Assembly: GCA_004298015.1 (NCBI GenBank)
Contig: SCSE01000031.1
Span: 1 to 37,545, forward strand
Source: Rhodanobacter sp.
GTDB taxonomy: Bacteria > Pseudomonadota > Gammaproteobacteria > Xanthomonadales > Rhodanobacteraceae
Direction: 5' to 3'
Length of the DNA: 37,545 nt
Of the stretch, positions 25,959-33,927 are shown piece by piece. The notes under the pieces were generated by a model. The model saw nothing but the letters and a program-made list of their open reading frames with translations, had not been told where the DNA came from and did no database searches. The position numbers and the translations under genes were made by a program. Positions within the stretch are counted from its first letter, which is position 1, and every line of letters starts with the position of its first letter.

Positions 25959-26781
25959 CCATGCGCTGACAACGTGCGGATTCGTCACCCGTAAGCTCGA
26001 ACGCTGGCGGGATGGCCAAAGCACCCATGAGAACGACTGCGTCGCCGAGGAGGTGCCGGTAGCGATGGTCTATAACGGAGCCAGCTTTGCCGTGATGATG
26101 GCAAGCCCCCGCGACCTGCACGATTTCGCGCTGGGCTTTTCGCTCAGCGAGGGCCTGATCGACACGCCGGCACAGCTGCTGCAGATCGAGGAGCGCAATC
26201 TGTTGGAAGGCTATGAGTTGGCGATGCAGGTCAGCACGGATGCGCGCGCGGCCCATCTGGACCGGGAAAACCCGCGTCTGCTGCCCGGGCGCAGCGGTTG
26301 CGGCATTTGTGGAACCCGCGATCTCGAACAAGCGGTACGGCAACATCCGGCGGTCGGCGCCGGTTGCCACACAAGCCACGAGGCACTGGAACGGGCGCTG
26401 GCGCAATTGAAAACGGGGCAGCCGATGAACGCCGCCACCGGCGCGGTCCATGCGGCGGCCTGGGCCGACCGCGACGGCCAGATCTTGCTGGTGCGGGAAG
26501 ACGTCGGCCGCCACAACGCACTGGACAAGCTGATCGGTGCCATGCGCCGTGCCGATCTGGTTGCTGCTGACGGCATCGCGCTGGTGACCAGTCGTGCGAG
26601 CTATGAAATGGTGACCAAGACGGCCAGCGCGGGGATCACCGTGCTGGCCGCCATTTCGGCCCCGACCGCGTTGGCGATCGAACTGGCGCGCAGCGCCGGC
26701 GTCACCCTGATTGGTTTCGCGCGGCCGGGTACCCATAACGTCTACACCCACCCCCATCGTCTGCTGGCTGGCAATAACTGA
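25945..26781 (+). CDS. fdhD: FdhD/FdsC sulfurtransferase for formate dehydrogenase
   Basis: FdhD delivers sulfur to the molybdenum cofactor of formate dehydrogenase and is essential for its activity. The core is unmistakable: AEEVPVAMVYNGASFAVMMASP, ALGFSLSEGLID, the sulfur-carrying pair GRSGCGICGTRDL, EDVGRHNALDKLIGA and SRASYEMVTKTASAGI. The start is uncertain: no ATG lies in frame after the fdsA stop. A TTG at 25945 gives about 278 residues, close to E. coli FdhD; an ATG at 25888 would add 19 residues and overlap fdsA by 71 bp. Neither has a strong ribosome site, so translation may be coupled to fdsA. Called fdsC in some fds operons. Confidence 0.93.
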   Translation: MGRPDHALTTCGFVTRKLERWRDGQSTHENDCVAEEVPVAMVYNGASFAVMMASPRDLHDFALGFSLSEGLIDTPAQLLQIEERNLLEGYELAMQVSTDARAAHLDRENPRLLPGRSGCGICGTRDLEQAVRQHPAVGAGCHTSHEALERALAQLKTGQPMNAATGAVHAAAWADRDGQILLVREDVGRHNALDKLIGAMRRADLVAADGIALVTSRASYEMVTKTASAGITVLAAISAPTALAIELARSAGVTLIGFARPGTHNVYTHPHRLLAGNN

Positions 26782-26782
26782 C

Positions 26783-27013
26783 ATGAATATCGAACGACTG
26801 ATCACCATGGCCAACGACATCGCCACGTATTTCACGGTCGAACCGGACCACGCCACCGCGGTTGAGGGCGTGCGCGACCACCTGACCAAGTTCTGGGACC
26901 CGGCCATGCGCCGACAACTCAAGGCACATCTGGATCACGGTGGCGAAGGGCTGAACCCGCTGGCGCGCGAAGGGGTCGAGAAGCTGGTTTTGCCACCCGC
27001 ATCCGGCAGCTGA
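26783..27013 (+). CDS. fdsD: Formate dehydrogenase delta subunit FdsD
   Basis: A 76-residue protein starting MNIERLITMANDIATYF and containing VRDHLTKFWDPAMRRQLKAH, the conserved FdsD helix. FdsD is a small accessory subunit of NAD-dependent formate dehydrogenase, needed for full activity in several hosts. It begins one base after the fdhD stop and ends the operon. A longer in-frame start at 26711 would lie inside fdhD and is not needed. Confidence 0.92.
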   Translation: MNIERLITMANDIATYFTVEPDHATAVEGVRDHLTKFWDPAMRRQLKAHLDHGGEGLNPLAREGVEKLVLPPASGS

Positions 27014-27070
27014 GTTCTGCCCGGGGACAACCTGCGAAGGTATTATTGCCGTCCTCCCGTTCCCGAGCCC

Positions 27071-27102
27071 GTGAATCGCGCACATTGCGCGCAACGGTTC
27101 AC
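27071..27102 (+). other. Stem-loop before the FdhF/YdeP-like gene
   Basis: The gap of 147 bp holds a strong hairpin: GTGAA (27071-27075) pairs with TTCAC (27098-27102), and CGCGC (27077-27081) pairs with GCGCG (27087-27091) around ACATT. Further on GGAAGGCTCCCTCC can fold before the ribosome site. A terminator without U-run or a structured leader is possible. The position upstream of a molybdoenzyme gene makes a molybdenum-cofactor RNA motif worth testing, but I cannot show that it matches. Confidence 0.3.
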
Positions 27103-27160
27103 GTTGCCCCCATCATGGGTATGGAAGGCTCCCTCCATCCCCAGTTCAAGGTAATACCCC

Positions 27161-29470
27161 ATGAGTGACAACAAGGTTCCCGGCGTCAGTCCCTACGATG
27201 CGCCTGCCGGTGGCTGGGGCGCGTTGCGCGCCGTGGCCGGCGCCGTACGCGAGCAGATGGGCGTGGGTCGCGAAGCCAGCGCGCTGAAGCGGGTGAACCA
27301 GCAGGCCGGCTTCGACTGCCCCGGTTGCGCGTGGCCTGACCCCCAGCATACCTCTTCGTTCGAATTCTGCGAAAACGGCGCCAAGGCGGTAACCTGGGAA
27401 GCGACCGCAAAACGGGCCACCCCCGAGTTTTTCGCCAGGCACACCGTCAGCGAGCTGTGGACGTGGCATGACCACGCGCTGGAAAACGAGGGTCGGCTGA
27501 CCCATCCGCTGGCCTATGACAACACCACCGACACCTTCATCGAGGTGAGCTGGGACGAGGCCATGCAACGTATCGGCAGCGGACTGCGTGCCCTGCCCGA
27601 CCCGGACATGGCCGAGTTCTATACCTCGGGGCGCGCCTCCAACGAGGCCGCATTCCTGTACCAGTTGTTCGCCCGCGAGTTCGGTACCAACAATTTTCCC
27701 GATTGCTCCAACATGTGCCACGAAGCCACCAGCGTCGGCCTGCCGCAGTCGATCGGCGTCGGCAAGGGCACGGTCAGCCTGGAGGATTTCGACCACGCCG
27801 ACGCGTTGTTCTGCATAGGCCACAATCCCGGCACCAACCATCCACGGATGCTCGGTACGCTGAGCGAGGTCTCCCGGCGCGGTGCACCGATCATCGTATT
27901 CAACCCGTTGCCCGAGCGTGGCCTGGAGCGTTTCACCAATCCGCAGAGTCCGACCCAGATGCTTGCCGGCGGCTCCACCCCGATCGCCTCGACTTACTAC
28001 AAGGTCAAGGTGGGCGGCGATGTGGCCGTGCTCAAGGGAATGATGAAATATCTGCTCGATACCGATGTCGTCGAGCGCGATGCCGGCCGCAGCGGGGTGC
28101 TGGACCACGAGTTCATTGCGACACACACCACCGGCTTCGAAGCGCTGATCGACGACCTGCACCGCACCGGCTGGGACGCGATCGAGCGGAAATCCGGCTT
28201 GTCGCGTGCCGACATCGAGGCCGCGGCGGCGGTGTACACCAAAGCCGAGCGGGTCATCGTCTGCTACGGCATGGGTATCACCCAACATCGCCATGGCACC
28301 GAGAACGTGCAGCAAATCGCCAACCTGCTGCTGCTTCGCGGCAACATCGGTCGCCAGGGCGCTGGTATCTGCCCGCTGCGCGGCCATTCCAACGTGCAGG
28401 GTGACCGCACCGTCGGCATCACCGAGAAGCCCGACGACGCGTTGCTGGACGGACTTCAGAAGCGCTTCGGCTTTGCGCCGCCGCGACAGCACGGCCACGA
28501 CGCGGTGGAAGCGGTCAAGGCGATCTGCGACGGGCGCTCCAAGGCGCTGGTCTGCCTCGGCGGCAATCTGGCGGTGGCAATGTCCGATCCCGAGCTCACC
28601 TTCGCCGGCATGGCCAAGCTCGACCTGGCGGTGCACATCGCCACCAAGCTCAACCGTTCGCACCTGATCCTGGCGCGTGAATCGATCATCCTGCCGTGTC
28701 TCGGTCGCACCGAGCTCGACCTGCAGGCCAGCGGCCCGCAGTCGGTGACGGTGGAGGACTCGATGTCGATGGTGCACGCCTCCGCCGGACGTCTGAAGCC
28801 GGCGGGCCCGATGCTGAAATCTGAACCCGACATCGTGGCGGCGATGGCCCGTGCCACCCTGCCCCACAGCAAGGTCGACTGGCAGGCGATGGTGGACGAC
28901 TACGACCTGATCCGCGACTCGATCGAGGCGGTGTTTCCGATCTTCGCGCGGTTCAATGAGCGCGTACGGGTCCCAGGCGGCTTCCGTCTCCCCATTCCCG
29001 CCACCGAACGCGAATGGGCGACCCCCGATCGGCGTGCACAGTTCCTGCTCTCAAGCGGACTGGACGAGGACGGCCCGGACCCCGCCAATGCACTGACCCT
29101 CACCACCATCCGCTCGCACGACCAGTACAACACCACCATCTACAGCATGAATGACCGGTATCGCGGTATCACCGGGCGACGTGACGTGATCTTCATCCAC
29201 CCCGACGACCTCGCTGCGCGCGGCCTGAGCCACGGTGACCGCATCGATGTCGAGGCGACCGGCGATCAGACCGGCCGCACTCAGCCACGCGCGGTGCGCG
29301 GCTACACCGCGGTGGCCTTCGAGATCGCCCGCGGTTCGGTCGCGATGTACTATCCCGAAGGCAATGTGCTGGTCGCGCTGGAAAACCATGACGCGCGCTC
29401 GGGCACGCCGGCCTACAAGTCGGTGCCGGTGCGCATCGTGGCCTCGGACGCGGCGGAGGCCACCGCTTAG
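27161..29470 (+). CDS. FdhF/YdeP-family molybdopterin oxidoreductase
   Basis: A 769-residue cytoplasmic molybdopterin oxidoreductase of the YdeP family. The N-terminus has AGGWGALRAVAGAVREQM, then FDCPGCAWPDP with Cys53 and Cys56 and Cys70 (FEFCENGAK), the reduced three-Cys pattern of this family. NNFPDCSNMCHEATSVGL (Cys182, Cys186) and GHSNVQGDRTVGI follow, all close to E. coli YdeP. The true substrate of YdeP proteins is not established to my knowledge; they are linked to acid resistance in E. coli. ATG at 27161 preceded by AAGG 9 bases away. Placement after fdsD suggests shared use of cofactor, but the 147-bp gap may carry a separate promoter. Confidence 0.93.
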   Translation: MSDNKVPGVSPYDAPAGGWGALRAVAGAVREQMGVGREASALKRVNQQAGFDCPGCAWPDPQHTSSFEFCENGAKAVTWEATAKRATPEFFARHTVSELWTWHDHALENEGRLTHPLAYDNTTDTFIEVSWDEAMQRIGSGLRALPDPDMAEFYTSGRASNEAAFLYQLFAREFGTNNFPDCSNMCHEATSVGLPQSIGVGKGTVSLEDFDHADALFCIGHNPGTNHPRMLGTLSEVSRRGAPIIVFNPLPERGLERFTNPQSPTQMLAGGSTPIASTYYKVKVGGDVAVLKGMMKYLLDTDVVERDAGRSGVLDHEFIATHTTGFEALIDDLHRTGWDAIERKSGLSRADIEAAAAVYTKAERVIVCYGMGITQHRHGTENVQQIANLLLLRGNIGRQGAGICPLRGHSNVQGDRTVGITEKPDDALLDGLQKRFGFAPPRQHGHDAVEAVKAICDGRSKALVCLGGNLAVAMSDPELTFAGMAKLDLAVHIATKLNRSHLILARESIILPCLGRTELDLQASGPQSVTVEDSMSMVHASAGRLKPAGPMLKSEPDIVAAMARATLPHSKVDWQAMVDDYDLIRDSIEAVFPIFARFNERVRVPGGFRLPIPATEREWATPDRRAQFLLSSGLDEDGPDPANALTLTTIRSHDQYNTTIYSMNDRYRGITGRRDVIFIHPDDLAARGLSHGDRIDVEATGDQTGRTQPRAVRGYTAVAFEIARGSVAMYYPEGNVLVALENHDARSGTPAYKSVPVRIVASDAAEATA

Positions 29471-29473
29471 CGG

Positions 29474-29515
29474 CCTGCCTGCGCGGCAGGAATGCCGCCG
29501 GCAATGGCCGGCGCG
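29474..29515 (+). terminator. GC-rich hairpins after the oxidoreductase gene
   Basis: CCTGCC (29474-29479) and GGCAGG (29485-29490) form a 6-bp stem with 5-base loop, followed closely by a second GC-rich hairpin (CCGGC-AATG-GCCGG). No T-run follows, so intrinsic termination is unproven; it could mark the end of the formate transcription unit. Confidence 0.35.
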
Positions 29516-29570
29516 GCGCCGCGTTACAATCGCTGCTCGCAATCCCGCGCTGCCACCATTCCCTCGAGCC

Positions 29571-30110
29571 ATGCGAAATCCGCTGCAAGATCAACTGCTC
29601 AAGGCCGGTCTGGTCAAAAAGGCCAAGGTCAACCAGGTCGTGCGCGAACAAACCCGGCAACGCGAGGGGAAGGCGCCAGCCGCCCGCGGCACGGATCAGG
29701 TCGACATCCAGCGTTTGCAGGCCGAACGCGCCGAACGCGACCGCCAACTGTCCGCCGAACGCAACGCCCAGGCGCGCGCCAACGAGCTACGCGCACAGAC
29801 CCACCAGATCGTCGAGGCACACAAGATCAAACGCGAGGGCGAGATTGCCTATCGCTTCAGCGACGGCAACAGCATCAAGAGCCTGCTGGTCAACGCGGCG
29901 CTGCGTGCCCAGCTCGCCCATGGCAGCCTGGTGATCGTGCGTCACGAGCAAGGCTACGAACTGTTACCTCGCGCCGCCGCCGACAAGATCAGCGAGCGCG
30001 ACGCCACGCTGATCGTGCTCGATCACCAGCACACCGAAACGGACACCACCAGCAGCGAGGACGACCCGTATTACCGCCAGTTCGAGGTGCCTGACGATCT
30101 GATCTGGTAG
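29571..30110 (+). CDS. DUF2058 family protein, YaiL-like
   Basis: A 179-residue cytoplasmic protein starting MRNPLQDQLLKAGLVKKAK, the typical DUF2058 N-terminus. A charged, coiled-coil-like stretch rich in Arg, Gln and Glu follows (about 25-90), then a small globular domain with EGEIAYRFSDGNSIKSLLVN and YYRQFEVPDDLIW at the end. Length and composition match YaiL of E. coli, whose function is poorly known. Not obviously connected with formate or metal genes; it ends the intact chromosomal part before the mobile scars. Confidence 0.9.
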   Translation: MRNPLQDQLLKAGLVKKAKVNQVVREQTRQREGKAPAARGTDQVDIQRLQAERAERDRQLSAERNAQARANELRAQTHQIVEAHKIKREGEIAYRFSDGNSIKSLLVNAALRAQLAHGSLVIVRHEQGYELLPRAAADKISERDATLIVLDHQHTETDTTSSEDDPYYRQFEVPDDLIW

Positions 30111-30297
30111 GTCGCTGCGACGCACAGGATCGGCGGGTGCGTGATCTCGCCACTCAAGGCTTGTGCAAGGCCTTTCCCCGACCAACGGTCGGCGCATAAA
30201 CGGTGTCGAGAACGCACTGGCAGTCCTTGATCGGCATCAGTCCGACTCGGGCACGCCGATCGCCCAGGTGAGTGGGGTCTTCAGTAGGCTCCCGCAC

Positions 30298-30454
30298 GGA
30301 CCTCAACCGTCTCACCACGATAAGCGCTGGCGGGCAGACGCAAAGCTTCACGTATGACACCTGCACCGACGGTGTCGGCCGCCTGTGTTCGGGCAGCGAC
30401 ACCATCGACGCGACGTCCTACGGCTATAGGGCGCCCAAGATGAGGGCGTCCTAG
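30298..30454 (+). pseudogene. Rhs/YD-repeat protein fragment
   Basis: The frame gives DLNRLTTISAGGQTQSFTYD, then a Cys pair and SYGYRAPK before a stop. That is the YD-repeat of Rhs-family proteins (Y/D-x-LNRL, SFxYDxC-type repeats). No further repeats, start or toxin domain are present. The 190 bp before it, back to 30111, shows no recognisable gene. It is an isolated fragment, probably from a rearrangement or transfer. Confidence 0.65.
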
Positions 30455-30617
30455 GAGCGTGGGCCGTAGAAATCTTCGGGCTGCGATTGTGCTCTCATCC
30501 ATAGGCTGAGTCTCTCGTCAGGCTTGCATAGAACCACTATGCGCTCCTTCCGATAGACCCATCCTATAGCGATAGCGCAATCTCGCTCTCCAAAGTTTCT
30601 ACGGCCCGAGCTCCTAG
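30451..30617. mobile_element. 167-bp element with terminal inverted repeats (MITE-like)
   Basis: The ends are 22-bp inverted repeats with 20 of 22 matching: left arm 30451-30472 (CTAGGAGCGTGGGCCGTAG...), right arm 30596-30617 read in reverse (CTAGGAGCTCGGGCCGTAG...). The interior has no convincing coding. CTAG at both outer edges could be a target duplication or part of the palindrome. The left end coincides with the Rhs stop and the right end meets an IS256-type left end. This is a candidate miniature inverted-repeat element; family unknown. Confidence 0.55.
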
Positions 30618-30670
30618 ATTTTGTGTAACCGGGCCACAGGCAGGAGACTGCCATCTGACCGGGAGACACC

Positions 30671-30733
30671 ATGAGCTCGCCACGCAATCACGAGGTATCC
30701 GACGAACTGCTCAGCAGTCTGTTGGCCAACTAA
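30671..30733 (+). pseudogene. IS256-type transposase N-terminal stub
   Basis: Twenty codons (MSSPRNHEVSDELLSSLLAN) then TAA; this matches the start of IS256-family transposases. ATTTTGTGTAAC at about 30618-30629 just before it resembles an IS256-type terminal end. The remaining transposase is absent, so the insertion was cut off at about 30730 by whatever brought in the ArsR region. Confidence 0.6.
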
Positions 30734-30767
30734 GCGCCGTTGCCCGCGCACCGGGGTCAGGCGCGCG

Positions 30768-30796
30768 TTGACTCCCCTCACACCTCTTATTACACT
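30768..30796 (+). promoter_or_regulatory. Promoter of the ArsR-type repressor
   Basis: TTGACT (30768-30773) and TACACT (30791-30796) are separated by 17 bp; the region changes abruptly from GC-rich to AT-rich here. The expected start near 30803 gives a leader of about 20 bases with no ribosome site. Confidence 0.45.
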
Positions 30797-30808
30797 TAAT
30801 CATGTAAT
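30789..30808 (+). promoter_or_regulatory. Operator-like palindrome ATTACA-N8-TGTAAT
   Basis: The perfect arms ATTACA and TGTAAT are separated by 8 bp, and overlap the -10 and expected transcription start of the arsR-type gene. ArsR/SmtB repressors bind imperfect AT-rich palindromes in this position, so autorepression is likely. Inferred from position and symmetry. Confidence 0.55.
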
Positions 30809-30822
30809 AGAGTGATATTAAA

Positions 30823-31218
30823 ATGCCTACATCTTCCATGACGCCTTCCTCTGACCTACCAGCGTGCTGTCCGCCCAAGCACTCATTGGCGACACGCGAA
30901 CTTGTTTCGCCCGAACATGCTGTCGAATTGGCGTCTCTGTTCAAAGTACTTGGGAACGAGACGCGGGTGCGACTCTTGCACGCGCTCGTGCGGGCGGGTG
31001 AGCTGTGCGTATCCGAGTTGGCTGAAACCATCGGTCTGAAGCCACAAGCCGTCTCCAACCAGCTCCAGCGCTTGGCGGATCGCGGCGTGGTGGCAACCCG
31101 CAGGGAGGGCACGACGATCCACTACCGGATCGTGGATCCTTGCGTTGCCGAACTGTTCGATCGCGCGCTGTGCCTGCTTGAAGACGCCAAGAGCGATGTT
31201 CATACCCGCCGTGCTTGA
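30823..31218 (+). CDS. ArsR/SmtB-family metal-responsive repressor
   Basis: A 131-residue winged-helix repressor. The core has LASLFKVLGNETRVRLLHAL, the metal-box-like ELCVSELAETIGL with one Cys, and SNQLQRLADRGVVATRREGTTIHYRI for DNA recognition and wing. An N-terminal ACCPPKH Cys pair could be a further metal ligand, as in CadC-type sensors, which use N-terminal Cys plus the ELCV Cys. It would therefore sense a soft metal such as Cd, Pb or Zn, but the metal is not determined. It is 265 bp upstream of the RND efflux operon on the same strand, which it probably controls together with itself. Confidence 0.9.
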   Translation: MPTSSMTPSSDLPACCPPKHSLATRELVSPEHAVELASLFKVLGNETRVRLLHALVRAGELCVSELAETIGLKPQAVSNQLQRLADRGVVATRREGTTIHYRIVDPCVAELFDRALCLLEDAKSDVHTRRA

Positions 31219-31483
31219 AACGATGCGCGCTCATCCTCCCCTTAGCTCACCGCAAAGGCGACACTGAACATGTGTTCGGTCTGGCAACACTCCCACCATG
31301 ATGCTGTCAGAAACCTCACGGCCGTGCCTGCAACATTCTTCGGCGCACCGACCTCAGAGGAGCGCTGGCCAGCTTTACAGGAGGTCATCGTCGTAGGCGT
31401 GCTGGGATTCAGCACCACACACGTCGTAACCAATGCCGGCGTTGGGAGAGCATGCGTCACATTCAGCACCCGCGCGCTGAAGC
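31219..31483. other. Gap between repressor and efflux operon
   Basis: This 265-bp stretch shows no clear gene. A 73-codon reading on the plus strand from 31270 overlaps the next gene by 8 bp but has no ribosome site and no known family; a 75-codon reading on the minus strand is no better. Promoter elements for the efflux operon are presumably here but I cannot identify them. Confidence 0.4.
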
Positions 31484-32947
31484 ATGACTGACTCTTCTTT
31501 TGTCGTGGGGGCCAAGCCTTTCAAAATGTTGCGGGGCTTGATCCGACCGTCGGCCTTGATCGTACTCGCAGTGCTGACGACGCTCGCTGGCTGCGCGAGT
31601 TATCGGCCGCAGCCGGTGGATTTGACAAAGCAGGCCCAGCGATTGGAAATGCGCCGCCTGGATGATCCAGGGCTGGCGGGTTATGCGGCGCAGTTGGGTC
31701 GCTTGCCTTGGCCTCCGCCGCACTGGAACCGTGCCGACTTGCTGGTGGTGGCGCTGTACTACAACCCGAGCCTGGCCGTAGCGCGCGCCAAACTTCTCGT
31801 CGCGCATGCTGGTGAGATCACTGTACGCGAATATCCGAACCCGACGTTAGGACTCACACTCGAATACGCCAAGGATGCGGGCACCAATCCATGGCTCTAT
31901 GGCGTGGTTATCCAAGCCCTGCTGCCACAATTCGACCTGCGTCGTGCGCGGCAGATGCAGGCCGGTTTCTACAGTGAGGCCGCTGGCTGGAGTCTGGCCG
32001 AGGCGGTATGGCAGGTCCGTAGCCACTTGCGGAACGCTTTGCTGAGGCTGCGCTACGCCGATGCTGCAGATGCAGTACTCGCGCGACAGAATGAGAACGC
32101 CCGAGCTTTAGCGCGACTGCTTATGGCGCAGATGAACGCGGGTGAGGCTTCTGCTCCGCAGGTGCAGACGGCACAGACCCAAGCCCTGCGGATCCGGCAA
32201 AAGCTTGATGCCATGCGTGCACAAGCGATGGCCGCGCGCCATGCGCTCGCCGCGGCCATCGGTATTTCTGCGCAAGCGTTGCCGGCATTGGGCGCGATCT
32301 GGCCGAGATGGCAACACCCCGTCCCCGTTTCACCCGAGAAACTGGACAGGCTCGGTCGACGCGCTCTGCTGACTCGTGCCGATCTGGCGATCGCAGTGGC
32401 GAACTACGGCGTCGCCGAGCAGGCCCTCCGCATCGAGGTGGACAAGCAGTACCCCGGCGTCACCGTCGGGCCGGGCTACAGCACTTTGGAAGGCGGCGTG
32501 CGCCTGCCGTTCTCGATCCACTTCGCACTGCCAATCTTCAACCAAAATCAAGGTCCCATCGCCCAGGCCAAAGCGCGCCTTGCCGCGGCAGGGGTGCAGT
32601 TGGAAGCCGTGCAGGCAAACATCCTCGCCCATATCGCTGCCGCCCGCGTTGCAGCGCATCAGGCCGCCATCGCCGCTGGGCGCGCCCGCGATCAGCAGCT
32701 GCCGCTGGCCCAGCAGCAACTGCGCACGGCACGGCAGGGTTTCGATCTCGGTAGTTTCGATCACGTCGCCCTGCTGACCGCCCGCCTGAATGCGGAGGGT
32801 GCCGAGTTGGCCAGTCTGCAATCCGACTTCAACTGGCAGATGGCGCGCGGCGTCTTGGAAGACGCCTTGCATCGGCCACTGGGCGGCAGCGAGGTCGCGT
32901 TGGGCCGCATCCTCACCAAGCCTCCGGCAGCGGAAGAGTCACGATGA
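31484..32947 (+). CDS. RND efflux outer-membrane factor (TolC/CzcC-like lipoprotein)
   Basis: A 487-residue TolC-family outer-membrane channel. The N-terminus is a lipoprotein signal with lipobox LTTLAGC, so Cys36 is the likely acylated residue. Family segments include the YPNPTLGLTLEYAKD and VTVGPGYSTLEGGVRLPFSIHFALPIFNQNQGPIAQAKA repeats. The ATG at 31484 lacks a strong ribosome site and Met15 at 31526 is an alternative giving a shorter signal. The stop overlaps the adaptor gene as ATGA. First gene of a three-gene heavy-metal pump. Confidence 0.9.
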   Translation: MTDSSFVVGAKPFKMLRGLIRPSALIVLAVLTTLAGCASYRPQPVDLTKQAQRLEMRRLDDPGLAGYAAQLGRLPWPPPHWNRADLLVVALYYNPSLAVARAKLLVAHAGEITVREYPNPTLGLTLEYAKDAGTNPWLYGVVIQALLPQFDLRRARQMQAGFYSEAAGWSLAEAVWQVRSHLRNALLRLRYADAADAVLARQNENARALARLLMAQMNAGEASAPQVQTAQTQALRIRQKLDAMRAQAMAARHALAAAIGISAQALPALGAIWPRWQHPVPVSPEKLDRLGRRALLTRADLAIAVANYGVAEQALRIEVDKQYPGVTVGPGYSTLEGGVRLPFSIHFALPIFNQNQGPIAQAKARLAAAGVQLEAVQANILAHIAAARVAAHQAAIAAGRARDQQLPLAQQQLRTARQGFDLGSFDHVALLTARLNAEGAELASLQSDFNWQMARGVLEDALHRPLGGSEVALGRILTKPPAAEESR

Positions 32948-33927
32948 AAAGGTTATCCAACACAGCCGCCTTCCTGCTGTTGCTTGTTGCCGGTGTGGTT
33001 CGCGCCGGCCCGGCAGATCTTCGACTGAATTCGCCACCGCAAGTCATCTTGACCCGGTCCGAGCAGACACTTGTTGGCCTGCGTGTGCAATCTGCGCGCA
33101 CTCTGCGGGTTCAACCGCAGGTTGAGGCGTTCGGGCAAGTGCTGAATCCCGCACCTCTGATGATGCTCAATGCCGCGATGGAGACTGCAGCGGCCACAGC
33201 GAATGCAGCGTCCGCCGAAGCGATGCGCCTGCGACAGCTCTACACCGCCGGTCGCAATACATCGCTGAAAACGCTTCAGGCAGCCCAGGTGCAGGCACTT
33301 GCCGACAGCCTCAAGCGAGACAGTCTGCGCCAGCAACTGCGTTTGGATTGGGGCGCAACCATTGCGACGCTGACGGTGGCGCAGCGCAATCAACTGATCC
33401 GGCAGCTCGTCGCAGGTCAGGCTGTGCTGGTGCGTGCCGATGTTCCGGGAGGGACCGCCGACGCCGTGCCGATTGCAGCGACCGTACAAGCTCTCAATGG
33501 TGGCAGCCACGTCGTTGCGCACGTACTCGGCCCTGCGCCGACCGTGGACCCCGCGCTGCAGGCCCCTGCCTGGCTGCTACGAGTTGGAATGCCGGGCGCG
33601 GAAGTCCTCAGGCCGGGACAGGCACTGCGCATCGCGCTGCAATTGCGCGGCGCGGCGCAGCTCGCCGTCCTGATCCCAGAGACCGCCATCGTGCGGATAC
33701 GGGGCATCCCCTATGCCTATGTTCAGAAGGGATCGGATCGGTTCCAGCGCCGCGCACTCAAGCTGCTGACGTGGCAAGGCGATGGCTGGGCTGCGGGTGG
33801 CCAAGTCGAACCGGGCGACACACTGGTGATCGCAGGGGCCAGCGCCTTGTGGCGGGCCGAACAAGCCCCTCGGCTCGCGGCGAAATCGAAATCTGAGCCT
33901 CGGGATTCCGACGGGGACGATGACTGA
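32944..33927 (+). CDS. Short atypical RND periplasmic adaptor
   Basis: A 327-residue periplasmic adaptor with signal peptide (about 1-22) and an N-terminal strand QTLVGLRVQSARTLRVQPQVEAFGQV that fits the adaptor pattern. A helical hairpin segment at about 75-135, barrel segments and RPGQALRIALQL follow. It is much shorter than CzcB or CusB (about 400-500) and the two lipoyl half-motifs and any metal-binding domain are not apparent. Position between a TolC-type channel and an RND permease, with 4-bp and 1-bp overlaps, makes an adaptor role secure; how a short form assembles is unknown. Confidence 0.82.
   Translation: MKRLSNTAAFLLLLVAGVVRAGPADLRLNSPPQVILTRSEQTLVGLRVQSARTLRVQPQVEAFGQVLNPAPLMMLNAAMETAAATANAASAEAMRLRQLYTAGRNTSLKTLQAAQVQALADSLKRDSLRQQLRLDWGATIATLTVAQRNQLIRQLVAGQAVLVRADVPGGTADAVPIAATVQALNGGSHVVAHVLGPAPTVDPALQAPAWLLRVGMPGAEVLRPGQALRIALQLRGAAQLAVLIPETAIVRIRGIPYAYVQKGSDRFQRRALKLLTWQGDGWAAGGQVEPGDTLVIAGASALWRAEQAPRLAAKSKSEPRDSDGDDD

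Noticed and set aside
27146..28867. 573-codon minus-strand frame opposite the YdeP-type gene
   Set aside because: Antisense shadow of a conserved molybdoenzyme.
31270..31491. 73-codon ORF before the efflux operon
   Set aside because: No ribosome site, no known family; kept only as a note in the gap entry.
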